DNA of 64,000 nucleotides from Alteromonas sp. RKMC-009 (GCF_003584565.2 NZ_CP031010.1:4836001-4900000), one strand, 5' to 3'. Counted from the first letter of the stretch, positions 9,002 to 18,016 are shown. Program-made: numbers and translations. The notes: generated from the letters alone by a model not told the origin.

Positions 9002-10141
9002 ATGTTGCGCCGCGCAGTTTTCTCCTCTTTTCTGTTATTTTTAACTCCCTCTGTTTTTGCCAAAGATCTTCCTTCCGGCGCTATTAACGCTCTGTTTGAA
9101 GAAGCGGTAAGTCATGACACAGTGCCGGGTATAACCATGGCGCTCGGTAACGATAAGGGCATGCTGATGGCTAAAGGCTACGGTTTTGCCGACGTTGAAA
9201 ACCATGTACCTATGACGACAGATCACAAGGTGCGTATCGGCAGTGTCTCTAAACTCATCGCTACGGCCGGATTAATGCGTCTTGCGGAAGCGGGCAACAT
9301 TGATCTGGATAAACCGGTCACTGAATACGTCAGCGCATGGCCAGCTGATAAACCGGTCATTACTCTGCGCCAGCTTACCTCACATACAGCAGGCATCAGG
9401 CACTACAAAGAAGGAGCCAATGAATTCCTTCTGAATGAAAGTTATCCGGATATCGACAGTGCACTGGCGATGTTTAAAGATGATCCACTGCTGTTTGCAC
9501 CCGGCACAGATCACCGTTATTCAACGTTTGCCTGGACACTGGTCAGTGCCGCAATGGAAGGGGCTGACCCGTCCCGGGATTTCCGCGCCATCATTAACGA
9601 AGAAGTGTTTGCGCCGCTGAAACTGGACAACACGGTATTTGACGACCAATACACCATCATCGATCACCGGGCGAGACCTTACACCGTACACGAAGGTGAG
9701 CTGATTAATGCGCCACAAACGGATCACAGCTATAAATGGGCCGGCGGCGGTTTTATTTCTACGCCGTCAGATATTGTCCGGTTTGCTGTAGCCCATGTGG
9801 CAAGCGATTACCTGAAACCAGAGACTACCCGGGCCATGTTTACTCCTGCCAGGCTTAACAATGGTGAAACCGTGGGCTTCGGCATAGGCTGGAAAACCGG
9901 TTTTGGCGATTACAAACAACGTAAAGCGTATAAAGACAATGCCAGCGCGCTGGCTTTGATGGACGATATTCCTGATGCAGTGATGCACTCAGGTGGCAGT
10001 ATGGGCGGCATTACAATGACCATTCTTTGCCGTGAACATAAAACAGCGGTTACTGTAGTAAAAAATGTCAGTGGTGAAGACGATGCTGATGTTTTTCTGC
10101 TGGCGCTGAAGACACTGCACTTTGCACATACCAGCCAATAG
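9002..10141 (+). CDS. Periplasmic serine hydrolase, beta-lactamase/PBP4-like (class C fold)
   Basis: A 379-residue secreted protein with a signal peptide ending near VFA (about residue 20). The class C serine-hydrolase motifs are SVSK (nucleophile Ser and general-base Lys, about residue 79), RYSTFAW in place of the usual YxN motif, and HSGGSMGG near the C-terminus standing for KTG/HxG. Members of this broad family include esterases, D-aminopeptidases and beta-lactamases, so the substrate cannot be assigned; resistance should not be assumed. The YST variant of the second motif is slightly atypical. The ATG at 9002 fits the signal peptide better than an upstream TTG at 8975. It converges on lexA with a shared hairpin between them. 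Confidence 0.85.
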   Translation: MLRRAVFSSFLLFLTPSVFAKDLPSGAINALFEEAVSHDTVPGITMALGNDKGMLMAKGYGFADVENHVPMTTDHKVRIGSVSKLIATAGLMRLAEAGNIDLDKPVTEYVSAWPADKPVITLRQLTSHTAGIRHYKEGANEFLLNESYPDIDSALAMFKDDPLLFAPGTDHRYSTFAWTLVSAAMEGADPSRDFRAIINEEVFAPLKLDNTVFDDQYTIIDHRARPYTVHEGELINAPQTDHSYKWAGGGFISTPSDIVRFAVAHVASDYLKPETTRAMFTPARLNNGETVGFGIGWKTGFGDYKQRKAYKDNASALALMDDIPDAVMHSGGSMGGITMTILCREHKTAVTVVKNVSGEDDADVFLLALKTLHFAHTSQ

Positions 10142-10143
10142 TA

Positions 10144-10179
10144 AAAAAAAGGGCGATGATGGTTCACATCATCGCCCTT
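10144..10179 (-). terminator. Hairpin terminator between serine hydrolase and lexA
   Basis: An 11-bp perfect stem (10151-10161 and 10167-10177) encloses a 5-nt loop. On the minus strand it is followed by a run of eight T, making it a strong terminator for lexA. On the plus strand only a short TT follows, so it may also weakly stop the serine hydrolase transcript. Confidence 0.85.
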
Positions 10180-10242
10180 CCAATTTTTCAGCGCTGTGGC
10201 CAGTGCGCACAATAGTTATTGCACCGCGCTTAGCGAAAAGCC

Positions 10243-10869
10243 TTACATCCAGTCAGCATTGCGGATAACACCTACAGCCAGACCTTCAATGTTGAATGGT
10301 TCAGCAGCAAGATCCACCTTGATGGTATCGAATTCTTCATTTTCTGCATGCAGCCATACTTCGCGGCCGCGTTTTTCCAGACGTTTTACCGTGACATCCT
10401 CATCAACCCTGGCAACAACAACCTGCCCATTGTGCACGTCAGTAGTACGGTGAACGGCAAGTAAATCACCATCCAGAATACCGATATCTTTCATACTCAT
10501 ACCGTTTACACGTAACAGGAAATCCGCACGGGGGTGGAACAGATCAGGGTCGACCTTGTAATGCATTTCCACATGTTCCTGCGCCAGAATAGGTTCACCT
10601 GCCGCAACACGGCCGATTAACGGTAAGCCTGCGTCTTCATCGTTTTCTGCTTCCAGCGGAATATTCAGCTTTATACCCCGTGAGGTACCCGCCAGAATTT
10701 CGATTACACCTTTACGGGCCAGCGCCTTTAAATGCTCTTCTGCTGCATTAGCTGATTTAAACCCTAATTGCTTCGCAATTTCCGCACGGGTGGGCGGCAT
10801 GCCGGTTTCCAGCATGGTGGTTTTAATCAGTTCGAGAACTTCCGTTTGTCTTGGAGTAAGTGGACGCAT
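10243..10869 (-). CDS. lexA: LexA, SOS response repressor and self-cleaving protease
   Basis: A 208-residue LexA, close to the E. coli protein in length. The N-terminal winged helix-turn-helix (MRPLTPRQ... [15 protein letters not shown]) binds SOS boxes. The Ala-Gly cleavage site is in GRVAAGEP, the catalytic serine in RVNGMSMKD and the lysine in TVKRLEK. RecA-stimulated self-cleavage relieves repression of DNA repair genes. The ATG at 10869 gives the canonical MRPLTPRQ start; the longer reading frame runs through the operator. Two SOS boxes directly upstream indicate autoregulation. No sulA or dinB-type partner lies next to it. Confidence 0.98.
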   Translation of the reverse strand: MRPLTPRQTEVLELIKTTMLETGMPPTRAEIAKQLGFKSANAAEEHLKALARKGVIEILAGTSRGIKLNIPLEAENDEDAGLPLIGRVAAGEPILAQEHVEMHYKVDPDLFHPRADFLLRVNGMSMKDIGILDGDLLAVHRTTDVHNGQVVVARVDEDVTVKRLEKRGREVWLHAENEEFDTIKVDLAAEPFNIEGLAVGVIRNADWM

Positions 10870-10877
10870 AAACAGCC

Positions 10878-10893
10878 CTGTTTTTCTATACAG
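10878..10893. promoter_or_regulatory. SOS box 1 (LexA operator) of lexA
   Basis: CTGT-N8-ACAG palindrome (CTGTTTTTCTATACAG), 8 bp upstream of the lexA ATG. It matches the gammaproteobacterial SOS box frame exactly and would place LexA over the lexA promoter. Confidence 0.9.
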
Positions 10894-10896
10894 TTC

Positions 10897-10912
10897 CTGT
10901 GAGTATATACAG
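10897..10912. promoter_or_regulatory. SOS box 2 (LexA operator) of lexA
   Basis: Second CTGT-N8-ACAG palindrome (CTGTGAGTATATACAG), 19 bp upstream of the first, centre to centre. Tandem operators at about this spacing are typical of autoregulated lexA genes. Confidence 0.92.
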
Positions 10913-10953
10913 TTGCGCTGGTTTGACAAGGGCTGCCGGCGAAATTATTACGG

Positions 10954-11823
10954 TTATTTCGACGCGCACTCAATAAATCGGGCCAAAGCCGGGTTGCTGT
11001 TGTCCTGCTGCCATACCAGCACATATTCCACCACCGGCGCTCTGTTCAGCGGCAGCAGAACCACATCCGGCGGACACACCTGCTTCAGCGGTTCAGGCAC
11101 AAGCGCAATCCCTACTTCACTGGCCACCAGCGACACGATGGTTTGCTGTAACTGGGTTTCTAACACCACACGGGGCACAAAGTTCGCTTCAGCACAGTAC
11201 TGTTCAATGGTGTTACGCAGCTCCGGCGCCACATTGTGGGGCGTAACAATGAATTTTTCGTCAACTAAATCCTCTGCGCAGACTTTTTTTGCCCCGGCCA
11301 GCCGGTGGTGTTTATGAACAGCCAGACAGAGCGCTTCAGTGCGCAAAGACAGTATTTCCAGTCCCCGGGACGTCGCCGGCTTTAACATGATGGCGGCATC
11401 AAACTGCGCAGAAGTAACGCCATTAATTAACTCAAAGGGAATAACCTCCTGAATATGAAAGGACACAGCGGGATAACGGGACATAAACTGTCTGGCCAGT
11501 TCAGGCACAATGTTATAAGCCGCATGCATCATGAATCCCACAGACAAGCTTCCCGACTTTCCGGCACCGGTCGCTCTTGCCCGTTCCGCGGCTTTGCTGA
11601 CCGATTGCAATATGGTTTTGCTGTCGCGGTAAAACTGCTTTCCTGCGGCAGTCAGACTCACGCCTTTCGGGTGACGACTGAACAATGCCGTACCCAGCTC
11701 TTCTTCCAGCAGTGCGATCTGGCGGCTGAGAGGTGGCTGAGTGATGTTTAGCCGCTGCGCAGCCCGACCCACATGACCGGTTTCAGCTACCGCAATAAAA
11801 TATCTTAAGGGTTTTATATCCAT
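10954..11823 (-). CDS. LysR-type transcriptional regulator
   Basis: A 289-residue regulator with the N-terminal winged helix-turn-helix (RYFIAVAETGHVGRAAQRLNITQPPLSRQI, about residues 8-37) and a C-terminal periplasmic-binding-like effector domain. The first half resembles the CatR/CbnR/BenM type that responds to small aromatic or organic acids, but the inducer cannot be read from sequence. It is divergent from the AEC-family carrier gene, the usual arrangement for a LysR regulator and its target, so control of that carrier is likely. It ends 85 bp from the lexA start and appears independent of lexA. Confidence 0.9.
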   Translation of the reverse strand: MDIKPLRYFIAVAETGHVGRAAQRLNITQPPLSRQIALLEEELGTALFSRHPKGVSLTAAGKQFYRDSKTILQSVSKAAERARATGAGKSGSLSVGFMMHAAYNIVPELARQFMSRYPAVSFHIQEVIPFELINGVTSAQFDAAIMLKPATSRGLEILSLRTEALCLAVHKHHRLAGAKKVCAEDLVDEKFIVTPHNVAPELRNTIEQYCAEANFVPRVVLETQLQQTIVSLVASEVGIALVPEPLKQVCPPDVVLLPLNRAPVVEYVLVWQQDNSNPALARFIECASK

Positions 11824-11828
11824 GATGA

Positions 11829-11870
11829 TTCAATATTTGTATCAGAATTAACTCAATTCTATATTGGATT
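11829..11870. promoter_or_regulatory. Candidate LysR operator between regulator and carrier
   Basis: The short divergent region carries an inverted repeat, CAATAT (11831-11836) and ATATTG (11861-11866), with AT-rich sequence between. LysR regulators commonly bind such dyads containing T-N11-A. Only position and symmetry support this. Confidence 0.4.
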
Positions 11871-11925
11871 GAATGATAAGACTAAAGGTAATCTGACCGC
11901 CGGTTCCCTGATCACCTGTCATTTC

Positions 11926-12861
11926 ATGTTGTCTGTTTTCACGCTCATATTCCCCATATTTGCCCTCATATTCCTTGGCTGGTATTTACGCAAAAGGGAT
12001 TTGCTGAACGACTCTGCCACTACACAACTCAATAAATTTGTTGTCTGGCTGGCGTTGCCTGCGCTGCTTTTTGACATCACAGCAACGTCTGCCATTGCGT
12101 CTCTCTGGCAACCGGGTTTTGTTTTGAGCTTCACCCTCGCCGTGTTTGTCATTTTTACGCTTACTGTCGCAGTACAAAGGAAACGTAATATGTCGCTATC
12201 AGAGAGTGCAATAGACGGGCTAAACACCAGTTACGCCAATACCGGATTTATGGGCTTTCCCTTGCTCATGGCGGTAGCAGGAAGCGAAACGCAGACGCCA
12301 GTGCTCATTGCGACAATCATCACCGTTTGTGTTTTATTTGCCGTTGCCATTGTGCTGATAGAGATTGATCTCAGTAAAGCAGTAAGCCTTCGTAGTCTGA
12401 TTGCAGATGTAAGTGTAAAGCTGCTGAAAAACCCGGTGGTGATTGCACCAATGGCCGGGGTCATGTTTACCGCTTTTGATATTGACCCTCCCCATCCATT
12501 GCTGACCACGGCATCGTTGCTGGGTCACGCTGCAGCCCCCTGCGCATTGGTAACCATAGGATTGTTTATTGCGGGCAGTCATACCTCAACGAAAGGCAGC
12601 AGCGCTTCGGTTATCAGCTTTGTGATCACCAAACTACTTGTCCACCCGGCGCTGGCATACGTAATCGCGATGTTGATCATGCCTGATAACGCGACAGGGA
12701 TTTTTTACGTGGTTTTACTCAGCGCGTTACCTGCAGGTACAGGCCCGTTTATGCTTGCAGAGTATTATCAGAAAGAGGCGGCGAAGGTCTCTGCGTCGAT
12801 CCTCATCACTACCGTAATGTCGCCGTTTACCCTTGGCGTCATTATTTATCTTTTTCAGTAG
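11926..12861 (+). CDS. AEC family transporter (auxin efflux carrier-like permease)
   Basis: A 311-residue membrane protein with about ten hydrophobic helices. The family opening is FPIFALIFLGWYLRKRDLL, with NKFVVWLALPALLF in helix II, NTGFMGFPL in the fourth segment, and LPAGTGPFMLAEYY near the end. AEC permeases export or exchange organic acids, amino acids or similar anions. The start is uncertain: the ATG at 11926 fits the helix I boundary but has no clear ribosome site, while a TTG at 11869 would add 19 polar residues. It is divergent from the LysR regulator and its 3' end overlaps the convergent GPH symporter gene by 20 bp. Confidence 0.85.
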   Translation: MLSVFTLIFPIFALIFLGWYLRKRDLLNDSATTQLNKFVVWLALPALLFDITATSAIASLWQPGFVLSFTLAVFVIFTLTVAVQRKRNMSLSESAIDGLNTSYANTGFMGFPLLMAVAGSETQTPVLIATIITVCVLFAVAIVLIEIDLSKAVSLRSLIADVSVKLLKNPVVIAPMAGVMFTAFDIDPPHPLLTTASLLGHAAAPCALVTIGLFIAGSHTSTKGSSASVISFVITKLLVHPALAYVIAMLIMPDNATGIFYVVLLSALPAGTGPFMLAEYYQKEAAKVSASILITTVMSPFTLGVIIYLFQ

Positions 12862-14143
12862 CTAACGCGTTATGCACCGCCCGGGTGAGAGGATAAAACC
12901 AGAGCACCACAGCCCCGAGCAGACAGCCTGCGCTGGCTACCAGCGAAATGATTTCGACGAATAGCACAGACTCAATATCAGCGTTTGCACTTTGCGCCGC
13001 ATATTCCAGCGCACCGGCAATCACAGCAAAAGACAGCCCGTCGCTTATCCGCATCACCAGATGAAATGCGCCAAAGGTAAGCGCCTGATTAGGTATCCCC
13101 TGATCCCTGGCACCGTACTCAATGGTGTCTGGTAATGCTGACCACACCAGTACCAGCAGTCCGCCTGAGAAAAAACCACAAACAACGAAATAAACACAGG
13201 CGCCGGTCATCGTGGCCGGGATCAGCAGAAGAAAGCTAAGGAAAGTCACAGCCAGCCCGGCCAGCGCAAGGATCATGGCATGATGCTTTTCCATGCGCTG
13301 TGAGAGATGGTTAAACCAGGGTAGCGCCACCAGCTTTCCTGCCGCCAGACTCATAATGAGCCAGGTCGTCAGCTTCTCGTCGTGAAAAAGCATGCTTGCG
13401 AAGTAAACGCCGGATTTGTAGAACACCGGAATAAAGATACACGGCAGCAATGAATATAACGCCAGTACCATGAATGCCTTATTTCGCAGGAGTGCACGGA
13501 ATGCTTTACTGAGCGGAGGCGGGTGTTTGACCGCTGTCAGATTACCTTCCCGCCAGACCGGCAAAATACATAAATAAATATTCACCAGCATGAACACGCT
13601 TGCCGTGATAAGCAAGATAGTCCGCATCCCGTTATCCTGTGACTCCAGCATGGCAAGTGTATCGCCGGCAAATGCGGCGAAGAGCAGGATTGCACAGGAA
13701 TTATAAAAAATGCGGGATGAAGACAGACGTGTCCGCTCATGGCTGTCTCTGGTCAGTGACCCCATCATCGCGTTGTGAGGTATGTCTACCAGTGCATAAC
13801 CAATGCGAAAGAGGATGGTCACCACAAGATAAAAAGTAAACAGATAGTCCGCACCGGCTGGCAGGGGATAAAACAAAATAGCGAACGACAGTACTGTCAG
13901 CGGCGCACCTGAGGCGATGACTTTCTGGTAGTGCAAATTATATCTGTCGAGAAGCAGAGACAGCGAGATATCCAGCACGCCGGAAACAAGCAGAGACACC
14001 ATCAGGATCAGGCCCGCTGCCGCTGCCCCCAGTCCCTGTATATCGGCAAAATAATAAAGCAGCAGTAAATCAGTAAAGTTCCAGAGTGTACTTTTAGTAA
14101 AAGCGCCGGATGCATAGGCCTGTCTCTGGAAAAATGTCAGCAT
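12842..14143 (-). CDS. GPH-family sugar:cation symporter (MelB-like MFS)
   Basis: A 433-residue major-facilitator protein with about twelve membrane helices. DIPHNAMMGSLTRDSHERTRLSSSR between helices 4 and 5 is the hallmark of the glycoside-pentoside-hexuronide:cation symporter family, which imports sugars, glycosides or uronides with Na+ or H+. It lies 42 bp downstream of the LacI regulator gene in the same direction, so both are probably one transcript. It is the only inner-membrane importer next to the TonB receptor and sulfatases, so it is the likely route for the desulfated sugar. The substrate is unknown. Its end overlaps the AEC gene by 20 bp. Confidence 0.9.
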   Translation of the reverse strand: MLTFFQRQAYASGAFTKSTLWNFTDLLLLYYFADIQGLGAAAAGLILMVSLLVSGVLDISLSLLLDRYNLHYQKVIASGAPLTVLSFAILFYPLPAGADYLFTFYLVVTILFRIGYALVDIPHNAMMGSLTRDSHERTRLSSSRIFYNSCAILLFAAFAGDTLAMLESQDNGMRTILLITASVFMLVNIYLCILPVWREGNLTAVKHPPPLSKAFRALLRNKAFMVLALYSLLPCIFIPVFYKSGVYFASMLFHDEKLTTWLIMSLAAGKLVALPWFNHLSQRMEKHHAMILALAGLAVTFLSFLLLIPATMTGACVYFVVCGFFSGGLLVLVWSALPDTIEYGARDQGIPNQALTFGAFHLVMRISDGLSFAVIAGALEYAAQSANADIESVLFVEIISLVASAGCLLGAVVLWFYPLTRAVHNALATEKDK

Positions 14144-14185
14144 GAGCAGCTTCCGGAGGGCGGGATAGCAACCGGCATATTCATA

Positions 14186-15220
14186 TCAGAGCAGCGGCCC
14201 GCAGGAGCTTCGCTGCACGTATTTACACGTCAGATCTTCTTTCTCTTCATAGGGACGATGCAACACAAGCTGTTGGATCAGCTTGCCGGCCGCTGCGCGC
14301 CCCAGATTGCCCACCGGCTGGTGCACAGTGCTGAGTGGTGGCCACAGATTCTTACTGGAAGGGTCGTCATCAAAACCTATCACCGATACATCGTAGGGGA
14401 TCCGCAATTTCAGCTGGCTGGCCACTTTGTAAACCAGAGTGGCAAGATAATCATTGAAGGTAAAAAATGCGGTGGGGCGCTCGTCCCCGGACAGCAGGCG
14501 ACGAATAATCTTTTCATATTCTTCATCTGACGACATAGGGCCCTGAAAAACCAGCGATGTATCAATAGGAATATCAAAATCGCGGTGCGCTTCTTCATAG
14601 CCCTGATAACGCAGTAAGCCACCGTGTACATTGTTAAAATTAATGATCGCAACACGGCGGTGCCCCAGCGTAAGTAAATGACTCACCGCCTCTTTCACGC
14701 CGGCCACAATGTCACAGGAGACGCAGCTGTTGGCGTCCAGTGACATAGGCAGAATTTTAACCGCCGGTTTTTGTTCAGCTTCGATGACTGACAATACTCC
14801 CTGATCATCACACAGTGGTGGCGTAAGAATGTAACCGTCAGGGTTTGAACGTTCCGCCAGTGCCTTAACCTGTTCGGCCAGCGAGGTTCTGTCTTTTACC
14901 GGCCGCACCAGTAAATCGTAGCCGGCTTCGTCACACACTTCGATGGCACCGGATGTCAGTCTCGCCGAATAGGAGTTCGAGGCATAGTCCATATATAACA
15001 GACAAATAAGATAAGACTGTTTAGTGCGCAGGCGCCTGGCATTGAGGTCCGGCCGGTAGCCAGTTACGGCCACTGCACTGAGCACCTTTTCTTTATTTTT
15101 ATCTCTGACTGTCGGGTCATTATTTAATACACGGGATACCGTTTTAATTGATACACCGGCAACCCGGGCGACATCATGTACCGTGAGATTCTTATCCGTC
15201 TTCATTATGGCGAGCTTCAT
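14186..15220 (-). CDS. LacI-family transcriptional regulator of the sulfatase locus
   Basis: A 344-residue repressor. The N-terminal LacI helix-turn-helix is NLTVHDVARVAGVSIKTVSRVLNN, with the hinge helix near GYRPDLNARRLRTKQSY. The rest is a periplasmic-binding-protein-like sugar sensor; SVIGFDDDP and STVHQP are typical C-terminal blocks. Two starts are possible, 15220 or the ATG five codons later; neither has a clear ribosome site. It is divergent from the TonB receptor gene and upstream of the symporter, so it probably controls both sides of the locus in response to a sugar released from the substrate. It is an ordinary local regulator of a glycan-use cluster. Confidence 0.92.
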   Translation of the reverse strand: MKLAIMKTDKNLTVHDVARVAGVSIKTVSRVLNNDPTVRDKNKEKVLSAVAVTGYRPDLNARRLRTKQSYLICLLYMDYASNSYSARLTSGAIEVCDEAGYDLLVRPVKDRTSLAEQVKALAERSNPDGYILTPPLCDDQGVLSVIEAEQKPAVKILPMSLDANSCVSCDIVAGVKEAVSHLLTLGHRRVAIINFNNVHGGLLRYQGYEEAHRDFDIPIDTSLVFQGPMSSDEEYEKIIRRLLSGDERPTAFFTFNDYLATLVYKVASQLKLRIPYDVSVIGFDDDPSSKNLWPPLSTVHQPVGNLGRAAAGKLIQQLVLHRPYEEKEDLTCKYVQRSSCGPLL

Positions 15221-15581
15221 TTATTTATGAATACATTGTGCCACAGAAGGCACCTGTCAGAGAATCCATCAGGTTGTAAAAAGTTCCTCAAATAGACAAC
15301 GATGGCATATATTTAATACAAATAGCTTTATAACCATTAAGAATATATAAAATAAATTCAACTAAAATCATCAAATTAAATTTAATTGATTTAACAAATA
15401 GCAAAAAGACAACGATAGACTTTTTAAATATCAACGTAGTATGATTGTTAAACATTTAACAGATATTAAACATTTGCCGCACCGGATTTTGCTGTACCGG
15501 TGAATGATAAAAATAAAAACCGTTAATTTGCCGGGTGCTGATAACAGCCCCGAAAGGACTACACTCTGAGGAGAAAATCCG
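15221..15581. promoter_or_regulatory. Divergent control region, LacI regulator / TonB receptor
   Basis: This 361-bp AT-rich gap must hold both promoters. It contains an 11-bp direct repeat, AGACAACGATR, at 15294-15304 and 15407-15417, a related TCAACGTAG at 15431-15439, a pair of TTAAACATTT repeats at 15448-15457 and 15466-15475, and an inverted repeat CACCGG/CCGGTG at 15480-15485 and 15497-15502. LacI-family operators often centre on a CG dinucleotide, so the CAACG boxes are the best operator candidates. No ORF was found. GAGGAG precedes the receptor start. Confidence 0.5.
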
Positions 15582-17933
15582 ATGTTTAACAAAAAACCAC
15601 TGAATCGCGCATTGTTGCTCGCACTGGGCACGATGACATCCACTTATGCCGCCGCTCAGGACAACACCAGTGATGAGGCGAAAGCGAACTCACAACTGGA
15701 GGTCATTGAAGTCACCGCACAAAAGCGGGTACAGGGCTTCATGGAAGTACCGGTTGCCGTTACCACAGTATCCGGCGAAATTTTAGATGCCGCTCAGGCC
15801 ACAGAATTCCAGGACTTAGTTCAGGTAAGTCCGTCGGTGACATTTAACCAGTCCGGCGATATGCGTGGTTCCGGTGTGAACATTCGCGGGATTGGTACCA
15901 CCGCGTTCCAGACCGCTGTAGAACCTACTGTCAGTACAGTCATTGACGGTGTCCCCCTTGGCCGTACGGTACAGTTTTTGTCGGATCTGGCAGATATTGA
16001 CCGGGTTGAAGTACTACGCGGACCGCAGGGCACCTTGTTTGGTAAAAATGCTTCCGGTGGTGTACTGAGTATTTTTACTAAACGTCCGGAAGATTCATTC
16101 TTTGGTGAAGTCCGCCTTACGCTCACTGATGATGACGCCTGGGGCATGATGGGTCAGGTGACCGGCCCGATCAGTGACAATGTGCGCGGACGGTTGTCTT
16201 TTTATAACCGTGATTTCGATGGTTTTGTGGAAAATGTTACTAATGGCGACACCATCAACGGAGACGAAAGTAAAGGTGTAAGAGGTAAACTCGATATCGA
16301 TCTGGGCATGAATGACAACGTTTATATTATTGCCGATTATTCGAAGCAGGAAAGGGACTGCTGTACGCCAGTTTTACAAAGTATTGGCCGGGGTTCACTG
16401 GCAGACTTGCATCAGTTAGGAGAAGACTATGCCGACGTGGATGTATCCTGGGGTAACAACAAGGTCAAGATTGCCAGTCCGGCATATTCAAACACTGAAA
16501 CCGGCGGGATCTCAGTTGAATACAACCACAGCTTTGAAGACTTTGCGCTGACCTCAATTACTGCTTATCGCGGCTTCACCCTGGAAACAGCTCAGGATGC
16601 AGATATCAATCCGTACACGTCGCCGGTAACAGGCCATGTACTGTTCACCAAAAACGGCGCTTCCGGCGACGGCGATCAGCAACAAACCCAGTTCTCACAG
16701 GAACTGCGTTTATCCGGCCAGGCCACTGATAATATTTTCCTGACAGCGGGTGCATTCTACTGGGAGCAAACCGTTGAGCGTTATTTTGAACGTGAAGTGA
16801 TGCGCTGCGCCGATGCCTACGATCCGGCTGTGGGCACTGTCGCCTGTTCAGAAGAAGGCTCAGGCATCGGTTTTGCTGCGATGGACTCAAAAGTTGATAC
16901 CCGCAACTACGCATTCTTTGGTCAGGCAGACTGGGATGTAACCGAAGATTTTACTGCGTCATTGGGCCTGCGCTACACCAAAGATGAAATATCTTTTGAT
17001 TTCGCCCGCGGTGCTGCAGTCATTACCGGCCCGTTCTCAGGATTACCGGCACTGCCTGCGTCAGCCGGGTATTTCACCAATGAAACCGAAGACGACGCAC
17101 TGACAGGCCGCCTGGCGCTGTCGTACGATATCAACGATACCACCATGATTTTCGGTAGCTATGCCGAAGGTTACAAAGCCCCTGCCTTCGACCTGATTTT
17201 CTCGCTGAACGAAAGCCGAACCGCACCGGTACCGGCGGAAACAAACAAAGCCTGGGAAGGCGGCGTGCGTTCAGAGTTTTTCGACCGCAGACTGCGTCTG
17301 TCTGTCACCGGTTTCCACACTACCTTCGAAAATTTCCAGGGTCAGGCTTACAACCCGGAAACGGTGACCTTCTCACTCACCAGCGCCGGTGAAGTCATCA
17401 CCGAAGGTCTGGAAGTGGAGTTTAACGCCAAGCCTGTCCCTGAGTTACTGATCAGTGGTGGTGTCGCCTTTATCGATGCAACCTACGGTGAATTCCAGGA
17501 TCAACAATGCTATTTCAATCAAACAGCAGCACAAGGCTGTATTGACGGCTTCCAGTCGATTACCGGCGGAGATGTGCCTAACTCTCCGGATACCAAGTTT
17601 ACCCTGTCCGGCAAATACAACATCTACCTGGACGGCGAGATGGATATGTTCGTCAGCGCCAATTACCGCTGGCAGGATGAAACCCAGATGAATCAGAACC
17701 AGGCACCGTATCTTATTCTGCCAAGCTACAGCGTATTGGATCTGACTGTCGGTCTGCAGGCTGATGACGGTAAATGGGTCGCCAGTGTATTTGCGAAAAA
17801 TGCACTCAACGACACCTATGTTGCTCAAATCGGTACCGCTATCTTTGATCAGAGCAACATTAACGCGCAGCTGACCAGAGACTTCCAGCGTTATATGGGT
17901 GTTGAATTTACATACCGCTTCGGCGCTTACTAA
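15582..17933 (+). CDS. TonB-dependent outer-membrane receptor
   Basis: A 783-residue receptor. The signal peptide ends near YAAAQ (about residue 25), followed by a TonB-box-like EVIEVTAQKR (about 41-50). Next is the plug domain (about 55-170, with VNIRGIGTTAFQTAVEPTVS and IDRVEVLRGPQGTLFGKNA), then a 22-strand barrel to a terminal aromatic region. Such receptors import large or scarce substrates with energy from TonB-ExbBD, which are not in this window. GAGGAGA precedes the ATG. There is no SusD partner, as usual in Proteobacteria. Placement ahead of three sulfatases suggests that a sulfated glycan fragment or other sulfate ester is the ligand. Confidence 0.95.
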   Translation: MFNKKPLNRALLLALGTMTSTYAAAQDNTSDEAKANSQLEVIEVTAQKRVQGFMEVPVAVTTVSGEILDAAQATEFQDLVQVSPSVTFNQSGDMRGSGVNIRGIGTTAFQTAVEPTVSTVIDGVPLGRTVQFLSDLADIDRVEVLRGPQGTLFGKNASGGVLSIFTKRPEDSFFGEVRLTLTDDDAWGMMGQVTGPISDNVRGRLSFYNRDFDGFVENVTNGDTINGDESKGVRGKLDIDLGMNDNVYIIADYSKQERDCCTPVLQSIGRGSLADLHQLGEDYADVDVSWGNNKVKIASPAYSNTETGGISVEYNHSFEDFALTSITAYRGFTLETAQDADINPYTSPVTGHVLFTKNGASGDGDQQQTQFSQELRLSGQATDNIFLTAGAFYWEQTVERYFEREVMRCADAYDPAVGTVACSEEGSGIGFAAMDSKVDTRNYAFFGQADWDVTEDFTASLGLRYTKDEISFDFARGAAVITGPFSGLPALPASAGYFTNETEDDALTGRLALSYDINDTTMIFGSYAEGYKAPAFDLIFSLNESRTAPVPAETNKAWEGGVRSEFFDRRLRLSVTGFHTTFENFQGQAYNPETVTFSLTSAGEVITEGLEVEFNAKPVPELLISGGVAFIDATYGEFQDQQCYFNQTAAQGCIDGFQSITGGDVPNSPDTKFTLSGKYNIYLDGEMDMFVSANYRWQDETQMNQNQAPYLILPSYSVLDLTVGLQADDGKWVASVFAKNALNDTYVAQIGTAIFDQSNINAQLTRDFQRYMGVEFTYRFGAY

Positions 17934-17949
17934 CCCGGTGATACATTTC

Positions 17950-17985
17950 GCGGATAAAAGACAACGTTGCTTTTATCCGCACTTT
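17950..17985 (+). terminator. Long hairpin between TonB receptor and first sulfatase
   Basis: An 11-bp stem (GCGGATAAAAG 17950-17960 / CTTTTATCCGC 17970-17980) continues, with one bulged A, into CAAC/GTTG, and is followed by ACTTTTTC. It may be a partial terminator that lowers sulfatase expression relative to the receptor. The centre contains CAACGTTG, a perfect version of the CAACG boxes upstream of the receptor. Confidence 0.7.
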
Positions 17986-18016
17986 TTCACTTTTTACGAA
18001 TACGGAATAAACAATC

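Noticed and set aside
9002..10141. Calling the serine hydrolase an antibiotic-resistance beta-lactamase
   Set aside because: The motifs fit the broad class C-like family, the YxN motif is altered, and there is no resistance context.
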